This document shows positions 17,558-24,752 of a stretch of 40,014 nt of DNA, piece after piece. The stretch lies in contig JAISBE010000009.1 of assembly GCA_031266365.1 (NCBI GenBank), positions 1 through 40,014 of the forward strand. The letters are read 5' to 3'. Position 1 is the first letter of the stretch, and every line of letters starts with the position of its first letter. The position numbers and the translations under genes were made by a program. The stretch is from Oscillospiraceae bacterium. Lineage in GTDB: Bacteria > Bacillota > Clostridia > Oscillospirales > Acutalibacteraceae. The notes under the pieces were generated by a model. It saw only the letters and a program-made list of their open reading frames with translations. It had not been told where the DNA came from and did no database searches.

Positions 17558-17772
17558 AGGCGGGCGTTGCTGCTATTACCTACCTGGGTCATCACCAACG
17601 TGCTCCTGTTCCATATCGGTCTGGACAGGAACCACCGGGACATCAAAGCAGTCTTTAATCAATCAGGCGCGTACGTTGGTCAGTTACTGCGTCCATTTGA
17701 GCTTTGTCGTAAGCCCCCGCCTAGCTGAACTGTCCTAGACCCTAGCACGTAATGTCGGTCGTTTGGATCTAG
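17558..17772 (-). pseudogene. Decayed duplicate of the 3' end of the next island gene
   Basis: This stretch matches 17835-18060, the end of the gene 17862-18722, in the same order: CGGGCGTTGCTG, GCTATTACCTACC, CACCAACGTG, TCTTGTTCC-like blocks, GACAGGAACCA, CACGTAATGT and GGATCTAGGAC. Small insertions and deletions destroy the frame and no signal peptide or leader is attached. It is a partial tandem duplication, now untranslatable, lying in what would be the 3' region of its parent. Confidence 0.8.
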
Positions 17773-17861
17773 GACGGTAATTCAAACCAAGCAATCGGAT
17801 TGCTTCCCACCTTCCGGCTCTGTAAGCGTCATCCAGCGGGCGTTGCTGCAGGTCGCTGCTA

Positions 17862-18722
17862 TTACCTACCTTGGTCAGCACCAACGTGTTCTTGTTCCAA
17901 ATCTGTCTCGACAGGAACCAGCGGGTGATCTAGCCGTCGGTAATCAATCCGCCGCCGAGTTTGGTCCTCGAGCGCTCGTAGTTGCTCTCTATCGTAGTGC
18001 CCGTTTGGCGTCAGGGTCCAAGTTTGTACCACGTAATGTAGGTCATTTGGATCTAGGACAACCACACGCAGCTGAGGTTGCCCTGTTGCAGGTTCTACCT
18101 CACCCGTGAGATGCGCCTCTATCGTCACGTCTAGTGAAGCAGATGCATCTTCAACACTGTCATCTAGGACGCTGTCGTCGGTAAACTTCCCCATTGTCCA
18201 GCTACGGTGGTTATTCAGCAGCTGCACGTCCACCTCGAACTGTGGCACGGCCCCAAAGTGTCCCGGCCGCACATCGGCTGTCAGCCAAATATCGAGTGGC
18301 GCCCCCGGTGCCCCTATGGCATGTTTCTCGGGGCAGTTTTCGCGCTCGAACTTGCGAAAAATTAGCGCGTCCGGCCCATTCGGAACAGCTTCGAAGCTGA
18401 AGGGCGGGTAGACCCCTACGGTGCCATCGTCGTCGTCCGGTTCGTCCGGGTCACCTAATACTCCCTTGGCCTCCTGCATGTCGTCGACCGCGACAGAATT
18501 TAAAAGGTATTCGCTAAACACAGTTACACACCATCGTCTGTCCGGGCCCACCTCCGCCCCGCTCAGCCTCCATGTGGCTTCGCCGTTCCTGAAAGCCACC
18601 AACTCGATGCCCCGGTTATTTCCTTCAGGCGGGTTACCTAGCACAGAAAGCGAGGGTACCCCTGTTCCAGCCAAGCTGGCTGCAAAAACAAGTGACATAA
18701 ACTTTTTAGCGGTAAATTTCAT
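17862..18722 (-). CDS. Island secreted protein 3 (long group)
   Basis: Unknown function; 286 residues. The signal peptide MKFTAKKFMSLVFAASLAGT ends near SVLG (about 29). It aligns with the genes at 24753, 26082 and 27237: an RW followed by a strand near 68, a DVRPGHFGAV segment near 150, LLNNHRSW, a D/E-rich patch with DDSVLDDSVEDA, then LRVVVLDPND, YVVQTWTLTPNGHYDREQL and EDQTRRRIDY. An acidic run DEPDDDDG lies near 92-99. The protein ends in a charged tail that the other members lack, so the stop may be displaced. It has a full cassette leader and the GAAAGGAAG ribosome site. Confidence 0.86.
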   Translation of the reverse strand: MKFTAKKFMSLVFAASLAGTGVPSLSVLGNPPEGNNRGIELVAFRNGEATWRLSGAEVGPDRRWCVTVFSEYLLNSVAVDDMQEAKGVLGDPDEPDDDDGTVGVYPPFSFEAVPNGPDALIFRKFERENCPEKHAIGAPGAPLDIWLTADVRPGHFGAVPQFEVDVQLLNNHRSWTMGKFTDDSVLDDSVEDASASLDVTIEAHLTGEVEPATGQPQLRVVVLDPNDLHYVVQTWTLTPNGHYDREQLRALEDQTRRRIDYRRLDHPLVPVETDLEQEHVGADQGR

Positions 18723-18765
18723 AAAATTTACTTCCTTTCGTTATAAAATATAAATTTAAAATTTC

Positions 18766-18856
18766 GATCATTTTAAGTACCAACGAGCGCGCGCATCTCG
18801 TTGGGAGCATAAACGATCCTAAAATTTATTTTATTATAACTATAAATATGTGTCAA
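18766..18856 (-). promoter_or_regulatory. Cassette promoter and hairpin leader (perfect inner stem)
   Basis: TTGACA 18851-18856, 17-base spacer, TAAAAT 18828-18833. The leader's inner stem CCAACGAG (18780-18787)/CTCGTTGG (18797-18804) is perfect around a GC-rich loop. It drives the gene at 17862-18722. Confidence 0.9.
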
Positions 18857-18882
18857 GTGATGATTGTGCGATATTTCTGAAA

Positions 18883-18947
18883 AAATGCAAATTAAATTGC
18901 CCAAACCATATCTACCACTTTGCTATTTGGGTGTCGATGCTTTGGGC
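18883..18947 (-). terminator. Cassette terminator-like hairpin
   Basis: GCCCAAA (18899-18905) pairs with TTTGGGC (18941-18947), followed on the minus strand by T-rich DNA ending in six T. It begins 8 bases after the stop of the gene at 18955. Confidence 0.7.
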
Positions 18948-18954
18948 TTCTGTA

Positions 18955-19590
18955 TTAACAGGGTGCGTCAGCGTTGACGTCTGCCCCGCTGTAGTCGAAT
19001 CCGATGGCCGCCATCAGTCTCTTCAGTCCGTCTCTTCCGGGGAGGCGTAACAACTCCTCTTTTGTTACCACGTCTTTTAATGTGCAGAAACTGTATGCGT
19101 CATGGAATATTACGTTATCCGCTCGTTCCCCATGTTTGTCGTACTCAATCCTAAACTGGTACAGGAATATTATCCCCTTGGTTGCCCGTAAGTCTCGTTT
19201 TATGCGCGGCAGTGCCATTGTGAATCCCAGCGCTTTACCTTCATCGCCCTCCATAGCCACTGCCACCCAGTCTGGGCCACGTACCAAACCACCCACGAGC
19301 CGGTTCGTAGTCCCTGGCGCCCCTTTATTTATGTCGGCACCTATGGGTACCAGCTCTCCCTTAATCCACGGCATCTCTAAAGTCGATAGATCCACGACCG
19401 CGAGCCAGCGCGCGTCGTCCTGCGCCTGGGTCGTATTGAGAGATAATACAACCTGTCCTTTCTGGCCCGGTCGCAGCGTAAGGGTGTTCGTCGGTGTGTT
19501 GGCTGTTGGAGTGGCATGCACAGGTAAGAAGGCACCAGCCAAACCGGCTGCGAAAACAAGTGATATAAGCTTTTTAGCGGAAAATTTCAT
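18955..19590 (-). CDS. Island secreted protein 4 (DARW/ATPRIKRD pair)
   Basis: Unknown function; 211 residues. The signal peptide MKFSAKKLISLVFAAGLAGA is probably cut after VHA (26). Its closest relative in the window is the gene at 29191. Both share TLxPxQxGxxVLS, DARWL, a KGxPGTT segment, DW.x(A/L)VA, GFTxAxPRIKRDxRAT(K/Q)G, an aromatic strand and EDVV-like KE(E) near the end. The first mature segment (repeated Thr, then a strand) suggests a beta-sandwich start, but I name no fold. It carries a full leader and ends almost on its terminator hairpin. Confidence 0.87.
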   Translation of the reverse strand: MKFSAKKLISLVFAAGLAGAFLPVHATPTANTPTNTLTLRPGQKGQVVLSLNTTQAQDDARWLAVVDLSTLEMPWIKGELVPIGADINKGAPGTTNRLVGGLVRGPDWVAVAMEGDEGKALGFTMALPRIKRDLRATKGIIFLYQFRIEYDKHGERADNVIFHDAYSFCTLKDVVTKEELLRLPGRDGLKRLMAAIGFDYSGADVNADAPC

Positions 19591-19631
19591 AAGATCTACT
19601 TCCTTTCGTTATAATATAAATTTAAAATTCG

Positions 19632-19721
19632 GATCGTTTAAGCATCGCCGAGGACGTGTATCTCATTGGGAGCATAAATGATCCTAAAATTTATCATATT
19701 ATAACTATAAATATGTGTCAA
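19632..19721 (-). promoter_or_regulatory. Cassette promoter and hairpin leader
   Basis: TTGACA 19716-19721, 17-base spacer, TATGAT 19693-19698. The leader 19632-19683 has outer arms GATCGTTTA/TAAATGATC. It drives the gene at 18955-19590. Confidence 0.87.
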
Positions 19722-19743
19722 GTAATAATTATGCACTATTTCC

Positions 19744-19803
19744 AAAAAATGCAAATTAAATTGCCCAAACCAGGCACACGGTAACCAGGGCGGTGGTTTG
19801 GGC
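19744..19803 (-). terminator. Cassette terminator-like hairpin without its gene
   Basis: Perfect arms GCCCAAACCA (19763-19772)/TGGTTTGGGC (19794-19803), T-rich DNA following on the minus strand. The coding region it once served is missing. Confidence 0.7.
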
Positions 19804-19890
19804 TAGGCCTTTATTCAAAGAGTGTATAACAATAGATTAGGGAGTGTGAGGATGAATTTTTATCTTGCATTTCTAAACTAGCTGACCTTT
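19804..19890 (-). repeat. Cassette 3' block at a gene-loss scar
   Basis: Typical 3' block (CCTTTATTCAAAGAGTGTA through TCTAAACTAGCTGACCTTT) that breaks off and joins directly to a truncated leader at 19891, with no coding sequence between. Confidence 0.8.
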
Positions 19891-19968
19891 AGTGCCGAGC
19901 ACGCGTATCTCATTGGCAGCATAAATGATCTTAAAATTTATCATATTATAACTATAAATATGTGTCAA
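19891..19968 (-). promoter_or_regulatory. Orphan cassette promoter with half leader
   Basis: TTGACA 19963-19968, 17-base spacer, TATGAT 19940-19945, and the promoter-proximal half of the hairpin (19891-19930). Signal peptide and coding region are gone; transcription from here would run straight into the 3' block and terminator, giving a short non-coding RNA of roughly 190 bases. Confidence 0.8.
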
Positions 19969-19990
19969 GCGATAATTATGCACTATTTCC

Positions 19991-20061
19991 AAAAAAATGC
20001 AAACTAAGATGCCCAAACCGCGCACACCTATAGGAAATCTAGGTGCACGCTGAGTTGGGCA
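19991..20061 (-). terminator. Cassette terminator-like hairpin
   Basis: TGCCCAAACC outer arm at 20010-20019 pairs with GTTGGGCA region ending 20061; inner CACACCTA (20023-20030) pairs with TAGGTG (20040-20045). T-rich on the minus strand after it. It serves the gene at 20208. Confidence 0.7.
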
Positions 20062-20207
20062 TTCGGGTCTGTTGTAAGGTTTTTTTAATCCGCCTAGTGA
20101 AGCTTGGCCAGGCGATTACTTTTTTATGCGGGCCAAGCATCCATATTGTAATTTCGCGCAAACCGGTGGCGTGGCTGCATTTCTGGCACGCCAAAATTGC
20201 TGTAAGC

Positions 20208-20747
20208 TCAGGTGAATCGCGTATAAAATTTTCCTAGATACACACCCACACCATTTGAAAGATTGGGTTCGGCAAGCATCAACTGAGAGTTACCCGCCGT
20301 AGGAACGAGCGTGAGCTGCCACTGCACATACGCTTCTTCACCTTGCGGTCCAAACCGCGCAACGTGAACCTCCCCTGTTAAAGCTTTGTCGTTTTGACAG
20401 GTATACGTATAATTTGTGCCACAGTTCAGTCCTCTGTCGATGGATGTGTGCAGTCTGGTGGAGCCACAATCGGGCCTAGCAGGGATAAACACAACTTTGG
20501 GCGATTTTGAAGGAAGCGACAAAGTGTGAGTGATGTGCCAATAAACATCGATCGTCAACATCCATTGATATGCAGTGCTAGCAGGGCGCTCGCTTTGAAC
20601 TTTTAGAACTATATCGGTATCGGTGACTTTGAATTTTACGGACCCTTCATTGTAGCCAGCGGCATTTATGTGAGTTAAGGCGGTGCTGGCCAAGCTGGCC
20701 GCGAATGCAAGGGAGATGAGTTTTTTAGCATAATTCGCAATTTTCAT
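20208..20747 (-). CDS. Island secreted protein 5 (divergent)
   Basis: Unknown function; 179 residues from ATG 20747. I chose this start because AAAGGAAG lies 7 bases upstream exactly as in the other cassettes; an in-frame ATG six codons earlier sits in front of that site. The signal peptide (MKIANYAKKLISLAFAASLA) carries a four-residue insertion and is cut near INA. The mature part has YQWMLTIDVYW at the position of the FW strand in the CSTxQ group and EAYVQWQLTLV in place of the CST strand, so it may be a remote member without the motif. Its cysteines (DCGS, NCGT, TCQN) are unusual. Its leader is also the most divergent in sequence but keeps the fold. Confidence 0.85.
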   Translation of the reverse strand: MKIANYAKKLISLAFAASLASTALTHINAAGYNEGSVKFKVTDTDIVLKVQSERPASTAYQWMLTIDVYWHITHTLSLPSKSPKVVFIPARPDCGSTRLHTSIDRGLNCGTNYTYTCQNDKALTGEVHVARFGPQGEEAYVQWQLTLVPTAGNSQLMLAEPNLSNGVGVYLGKFYTRFT

Positions 20748-20783
20748 AAAATTACTTCCTTTCATTTTTAAAATATAAATTTT

Positions 20784-20872
20784 GATCTTTTAAGTATCAA
20801 TTAGAGCGAGCATTCCATTGATAACATAAGTGATCTTAATAATATTTTACTATAATTATAAATAATTATCAA
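20784..20872 (-). promoter_or_regulatory. Cassette promoter and hairpin leader (most divergent, covarying)
   Basis: TTGATA 20867-20872, 17-base spacer, TAAAAT 20844-20849. The inner stem is TATCAAT (20795-20801)/ATTGATA (20817-20823), different in sequence from all other leaders yet perfectly paired. Confidence 0.87.
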
Positions 20873-20894
20873 GCAATTTTATATACTATTTCCG

Positions 20895-20952
20895 AAAAAT
20901 GTAAATTAAATTGCCCAAACCAGTCACACTATAACCAGGGCGTTGGTTTGGG
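20895..20952 (-). terminator. Cassette terminator-like hairpin
   Basis: CCCAAACCA (20914-20922) pairs with TGGTTTGGG (20944-20952). It serves the gene at 21077. Confidence 0.68.
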
Positions 20953-20953
20953 A

Positions 20954-21066
20954 TTGGCCTTTATTCAAAGAGTATACAATAATAGACTTAGAGAGCGTGA
21001 TGATGAATTTTTATCTTGCATTTCTAAATTAGCTGACCTTTAGTGTTCTCGCGACAGCAGCAAATC
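20954..21066 (-). repeat. Conserved cassette 3' block
   Basis: Between the stop of the gene at 21077 and its terminator. Contains CCTTTATTCAAAGAGTATA, AATAGACTTAGAGAG and a segment running to GCAGCAAATCAATC near the stop codon. Confidence 0.8.
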
Positions 21067-21076
21067 AATCATCGGT

Positions 21077-21643
21077 CTATGGGATCATTATCTGTGCATC
21101 CAGTGGACGGCCGTGCCTATCGGTTGGCTGGTCTTCTAGTATCGGGTACCCATCTTGCCCCCCTGAGACTGCTGCCTGTCTACCGGAGCATTCCATGACA
21201 CGTATCACTAGCGAGATAGGGTGTATCGGTCCGCCCGGCCGTCGGTCAACGGCGACTTGCGCTTCAAGCCGTTGCCCCCATTTGCCCACGAGAGTTTGCC
21301 CGGTTAGGCTTCCCTCCGAGCCTGCGCTTAACTCCTTTAACACCAGGTTCGGAGCATCTCCGGGGGTGCGAATGGTCAGATATGGAGGTACGTCCACCGG
21401 TTGGGCGCCTGGTTGGCTTAGATGGCACGCCAAGACTTCTAAGACCCAGAAAACGTTTTTTTTCAGCGGTTGGTCCCCTTCGACCACCACCCGGGCGCCG
21501 CCATCCCCGAAATGCGTGACTGTTGCCTTTCGGTCATTGCCGGTAAAAGTGTTAGCCCTCGCCGAGAGGCTTTTGAAAGTAGCGCCGGCAGCCAAACCGG
21601 TCGCGAAAACAAGTGAGATAAACTTTTTGGCGGTAAATTTCAT
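21077..21643 (-). CDS. Island secreted protein 6 (CSTxQ group)
   Basis: Unknown function; 188 residues. The signal peptide MKFTAKKFISLVFATGLAAG is probably cut after ARA (30). The mature part begins NTFTGNDRKATVT, nearly matching the stopped gene at 28375. Landmarks are FWVLEVLACHL near 65, YLTIRTPGDAPNL near 88, then ISLVIRVMECSGRQ with the cysteine at 152, the same residue number as in protein 2, followed by DGYPILEDQPTD. The central linker is rich in Gly, Ser, Arg. It has a full leader, the GAAAGGAAG site and the conserved 3' block. Confidence 0.87.
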   Translation of the reverse strand: MKFTAKKFISLVFATGLAAGATFKSLSARANTFTGNDRKATVTHFGDGGARVVVEGDQPLKKNVFWVLEVLACHLSQPGAQPVDVPPYLTIRTPGDAPNLVLKELSAGSEGSLTGQTLVGKWGQRLEAQVAVDRRPGGPIHPISLVIRVMECSGRQAAVSGGQDGYPILEDQPTDRHGRPLDAQIMIP

Positions 21644-21686
21644 GAAATTTACTTCCTTTCGTTATAAAATATAAATTTAAAATTTC

Positions 21687-21776
21687 GATCGTTTAAGCAT
21701 CGCCGAGCACGCGTATCTCATTGGCAGCATAAACGATCCTAAAATTTAGTTTATTATAATTATAAATTTGTGTCAA
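21687..21776 (-). promoter_or_regulatory. Cassette promoter and hairpin leader
   Basis: TTGACA 21771-21776, 17-base spacer, TAAACT 21748-21753. Outer arms GATCGTTTA/TAAACGATC, inner GCC-GAG/CTC-GGC. It drives the gene at 21077-21643. Confidence 0.87.
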
Positions 21777-21798
21777 GTGATGATTATGCGATATTTCC

Positions 21799-21867
21799 TA
21801 AAAAATGCAAATTAAAGCGCCCAAACCATACATATCACCTGTGTTGCAAGGTGCAGATGATTCGGGC
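21799..21867 (-). terminator. Cassette terminator-like hairpin, long 3' region
   Basis: Outer GCCCAAACC (21819-21827) and TTCGGGC (21861-21867), inner CACCT/AGGTG (21836-21840, 21849-21853). About 200 bases separate it from the stop at 22068; that stretch has a second hairpin near 21898-21935 (ATGAAG..TGCAAG/CTTGCA..CTTCAT). Confidence 0.6.
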
Positions 21868-22067
21868 ATACTGGATAATACCTTGCAAGATCAGTTCATG
21901 AAGTTGTGCAAGACGTGCAACTTGCAGGTCTTCATGGCGGCGTTCATCCCTGCAGACGATCGAGCTTAATCTATCGCCGTGCTAGTGGGTCTCGGCGCCT
22001 TTATGGTGCCCGTCTACCAGTTTCGTCTCCTCGAGTGCCCTCCTAACCGGCAGATCACCCCACCATT

Positions 22068-22691
22068 TCAAGCTGTTCCCTCGTATCGTGGAACGAACGT
22101 GAGTTCCGTATAATTTTCACCGTCCGTAGTTACTTCGTAGCGTAGGTAGTCCTCGTCGTTGTCAAAATTTGCACTGTACTCCACCGCAGCCTGTTGGTCG
22201 CTTAGGCCGGATGGCTCACCCGGTGCGTCTGCGAGAACTCGTGTCTTTTCCAAGGTAACTTGGCCGTGTACTCGACCAAAATCTTGATGAGGACCACTCA
22301 CAGTAAATCGTCCATCGATAGCCGCGCCCGGCTCACCGTAGAATCTTTTTGATCTCGCCCTGAAGCTTCCGTCCGCCGTACGACAGCCTCCGGTTCTAAC
22401 CTCCACCGTCCTCCCGTGTCGTTCGGCGAACTCGAATGGAGGTGTGAGCTCTTCGCCATTTTGGAGTACAGGATTATAGTATCCCGGATCCACGCAGGCT
22501 TTCCAGCGCATATTAGCACCGCATGGATCTCCATGGAATGATATTATGGTCTTACCTTTTTCACCCGTTTCCACGCTTATGGAGCGGTCAGTAAGTTGAG
22601 GCGGAGCACTCGCTGCATTCCGTGAGGTTGCAGCACCGGCCAAAGCGGCCGCGAAAACAAGTGACATAAGTTTTTTGGCGGTAAATTTCAT
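22068..22691 (-). CDS. Island secreted protein 7 (divergent, acidic C-terminus)
   Basis: Unknown function; 207 residues. The signal peptide MKFTAKKLMSLVFAAALAGA is probably cut after ASA (29). The mature part has MRWKACVDPGYY where other members have an RW or FW strand, two further cysteines (DPCGANM before it and GGCRTADG after), a GRFTVSGP strand, and an acidic, Tyr-rich end (FDNDEDYLRYEVTTDGENYT). It lacks the CSTxQ motif and the C-terminal pattern of the long group, so it may be a fourth type. Leader, ribosome site and terminator follow the cassette plan. Confidence 0.86.
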   Translation of the reverse strand: MKFTAKKLMSLVFAAALAGAATSRNAASAPPQLTDRSISVETGEKGKTIISFHGDPCGANMRWKACVDPGYYNPVLQNGEELTPPFEFAERHGRTVEVRTGGCRTADGSFRARSKRFYGEPGAAIDGRFTVSGPHQDFGRVHGQVTLEKTRVLADAPGEPSGLSDQQAAVEYSANFDNDEDYLRYEVTTDGENYTELTFVPRYEGTA

Positions 22692-22734
22692 GAAATTTAC
22701 TTCCTTTCGTTATAAAATATAAATTTAAAATTTC

Positions 22735-22824
22735 GATCGTTTAAGCATCGCCGAGCACGCGTATCTCATTGGCAGCATAAACGATCTTAAAATTTATTTT
22801 ACTATAACTATAAATATGTGTCAA
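22735..22824 (-). promoter_or_regulatory. Cassette promoter and hairpin leader
   Basis: TTGACA 22819-22824, 17-base spacer, TAAAAT 22796-22801. Leader 22735-22786 with arms GATCGTTTA/TAAACGATC. It drives the gene at 22068-22691. Confidence 0.9.
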
Positions 22825-22847
22825 GTAGTTATTATATATTATTCTCT

Positions 22848-22961
22848 AATATTCAAAGGATATACAACAGTAGACTAGGGAAGGTTGAGGATGAATTTTC
22901 ATCTAGCATTCCTAATTTAGCTTACTTTTAGTGTTGTTACAACAGCAGCAAATTAATCATC
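22848..22961 (-). repeat. Conserved cassette 3' block with terminator deleted
   Basis: The block starts at ATTCAAAGGATATACAACAG and runs to GCAGCAAATTAATC next to the stop at 22968. The GCCCAAACC hairpin that normally separates it from the next promoter is absent here, so transcripts of this gene may read into the gene at 22068. Confidence 0.75.
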
Positions 22962-22967
22962 TATTTC

Positions 22968-23528
22968 TTAGAAGCGATACTCGACACACAGGGAGTCGTT
23001 GTTGCGGTCTCCGGGCGCCTCGTCGAGGACGGGCCACGGGCCATCCCCGCGCTTTGTTCCGCGCTGATCCGTTGAGCAATTCATTACCTCTACACATACG
23101 ATAATCGGGTGCCGTTCTTCCGCTGTGTGTCGGTTTACGCTGATTTCCATATCTAGGGCTTGTTCCAGTTTCCCAAGTACAATCATGTCCCTCGCGCTAC
23201 CGCTGATGTTGTCATGGTACGCCGACAACAGTCTATCCGGCTCGCTCGCGGGCGTGCTCACGATCAGATTAGGCGCCCCAGTCACGGGTCCCAAGTCATC
23301 AACGTGAGCGTAGTACGTGTATACCTCCACCGCCCAAAACACACCTCGTTCGCCCGGGTATTCCGTTTTCAGTGACAGGGTACCTCCTCGGTCGTCCTGC
23401 GCGATGAGTGTCACCTCGCGGTCGGTCCGGGTGTTTGGATCAGCCATCGCCGTGGATGGTTTTAAAGTAGCAGCAGCCAAACCGGCCGCAAAAACAAGTG
23501 ACATAAGTTTTTTGGTGGTAAATTTCAT
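22968..23528 (-). CDS. Island secreted protein 8 (CSTxQ group)
   Basis: Unknown function; 186 residues. The signal peptide MKFTTKKLMSLVFAAGLAAA with LKPSTAMAD is almost identical to that of the stopped gene at 28375, with probable cleavage after AMA (29). The mature part is acidic, with FWAVEVYTYYAHVDD near 64-78, LIVSTPASEPD, PIIVCVEVMNCSTDQ with the cysteine at 151, and PWPVLDEAPGD. It ends CVEYRF, similar to VQTYRF of protein 2. It keeps leader and ribosome site but lost the terminator hairpin. Confidence 0.87.
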   Translation of the reverse strand: MKFTTKKLMSLVFAAGLAAATLKPSTAMADPNTRTDREVTLIAQDDRGGTLSLKTEYPGERGVFWAVEVYTYYAHVDDLGPVTGAPNLIVSTPASEPDRLLSAYHDNISGSARDMIVLGKLEQALDMEISVNRHTAEERHPIIVCVEVMNCSTDQRGTKRGDGPWPVLDEAPGDRNNDSLCVEYRF

Positions 23529-23571
23529 AAAATTTACTTCCTTTCGTTATAAAATATAAATTTAAAATTCT

Positions 23572-23661
23572 GATCGTTTAAGCATTGCCGAGGCCGCGTA
23601 TCTCAGTGGGAGCATAAACGATCTTAAAATTCATTTTACTATAACTATAAATGTGTGTCAA
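23572..23661 (-). promoter_or_regulatory. Cassette promoter and hairpin leader
   Basis: TTGACA 23656-23661, 17-base spacer, TAAAAT 23633-23638. Leader 23572-23623 with arms GATCGTTTA/TAAACGATC. It drives the gene at 22968-23528. Confidence 0.88.
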
Positions 23662-23689
23662 GTGGTTATTATATATTATTCTCTAAGAT

Positions 23690-23758
23690 TGTAAATAAAA
23701 TAGCTCTAACCAGGCTGACGGGTAATCTCGTGCAGCATTCGGTCGAACCCTGCTGAGC
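23690..23758 (-). terminator. Diverged cassette terminator-like hairpin
   Basis: GCTC/GAGC outer pairs and GGGT/ACCC inner pairs on the minus strand, followed by TATTTTATTT. It occupies the position of the GCCCAAACC hairpin behind the gene at 23829. Confidence 0.45.
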
Positions 23759-23828
23759 GACTAACGGTGCAGTAGTTAGTAGGTCTTATCCAGGTCGCCC
23801 CAGTTAGTTCCCGCGGTTGTGGGCTACA

Positions 23829-24434
23829 TTACGTCCAGGGCCTCACGGCGCTGGGAGGGTTAAACTTGAAATAGCGCCATGTGGTCTGGCCGGGAAGCGG
23901 TTTTGGATCACTCGTCTGCGCGGCGTAGAGTGGAGCGCTTCCCCTTCCAGCATCGTTACCCCGGGTCTGTCTGGTTGAGCTTTTCATTATTTCCACTACC
24001 ACGAACGCAGAGAGTGGGTTCGCACCTTGTTGCATCAGCACTTCGACTCGTCCTTTGACTCCTTCTCCTAGCGGCGCTGAGGCGTAGTAGTCTCTGGTGT
24101 CGTCGTATTTGCCGCCGAGCCGAACTTCTGGTGGGTTAGTGTTCGGGTCGTTCTTAAACAGTGCGTCGGGGGCGTCTTCTCGCGTTACGCGCCTATCGCG
24201 TGCCACCAACCCTGTCTTCACGTGGACCACCCAGTATTCGTTTGGTCGTAGCTCACCGTTAGCCTCGTAGTCGATTGTCGCTTGCGCTCCTTCAATGTGA
24301 GGGTCCCCAATCCAAGCGGAAAAGGGTGGTACATCGTCACCATTTGCGTTGGCAGTGGATGGGTTGACATTAGCACCGGCAGCCAAACCGGCCGCAAAAA
24401 CAAGTGACATAAACTTTTTGGTGGTAAATTTCAT
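23829..24434 (-). CDS. Island secreted protein 9 (CSTxQ group, Cys replaced by Ser)
   Basis: Unknown function; 201 residues. The signal peptide MKFTTKKFMSLVFAAGLAAG is probably cut after ANA (30). Landmarks are NEYWVVHVKTGL near 66, an Asn/Pro-rich segment FKNDPNTNPPEVRLGG, a GRVEVLMQQG strand, and AFVVVEIMKSSTRQ at about 143-156, where serine stands in place of the group cysteine, so the motif cannot rely on a disulfide in this member. The C-terminal part (LPGQTTWRYFKF) keeps the aromatic end strand seen in proteins 2 and 8. Confidence 0.86.
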   Translation of the reverse strand: MKFTTKKFMSLVFAAGLAAGANVNPSTANANGDDVPPFSAWIGDPHIEGAQATIDYEANGELRPNEYWVVHVKTGLVARDRRVTREDAPDALFKNDPNTNPPEVRLGGKYDDTRDYYASAPLGEGVKGRVEVLMQQGANPLSAFVVVEIMKSSTRQTRGNDAGRGSAPLYAAQTSDPKPLPGQTTWRYFKFNPPSAVRPWT

Positions 24435-24477
24435 AGAATTTACTTCCTTTCGTTATAAAATATAAATTTAAAATTTC

Positions 24478-24568
24478 GATCATTTTAAGTACCAACGAGC
24501 GCGCGCACCTCATTGGGAGCATAAACAATCTTAAAAATGATTTTATCATAGATATAAATATGTGTCAA
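24478..24568 (-). promoter_or_regulatory. Cassette promoter and hairpin leader (G-U variant)
   Basis: TTGACA 24563-24568, 17-base spacer, TAAAAT 24540-24545. The inner stem as RNA is CCAAUGAG/CUCGUUGG, with a U-G wobble where other leaders have C-G or U-A. It drives the gene at 23829-24434. Confidence 0.88.
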
Positions 24569-24592
24569 GTGATGATTATGCACTATTTCTGA

Positions 24593-24659
24593 AAAAATGC
24601 AAATTAAAATGCCCAAACAGCACACACCTTTATAGTCAAAGGTGTGCACAAATTTGAGC
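24593..24659 (-). terminator. Cassette terminator-like hairpin
   Basis: Outer GCCCAAA (24611-24617)/TTTGAGC (24653-24659) and a strong inner stem CACACCTTT/AAAGGTGTG. It serves the gene at 24753. Confidence 0.7.
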
Positions 24660-24752
24660 AATGGTATGAAAATCAATCGACAGGTTAGCTTTATATCACC
24701 CGTCTTTGCATTTCGAACGTTCCTTGGCTCGCTTTACCGTGGCGCAAAATAA

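Noticed and set aside
19004..19681. Long plus-strand frame (225 codons) opposite the gene at 18955-19590; similar antisense frames lie opposite other island genes.
   Set aside because: They arise because GC-rich coding DNA has few stops on the other strand. They lack ribosome sites, run through the conserved leader, and end in a translation of the leader antisense (FTSFRYKI) shared for that reason only.
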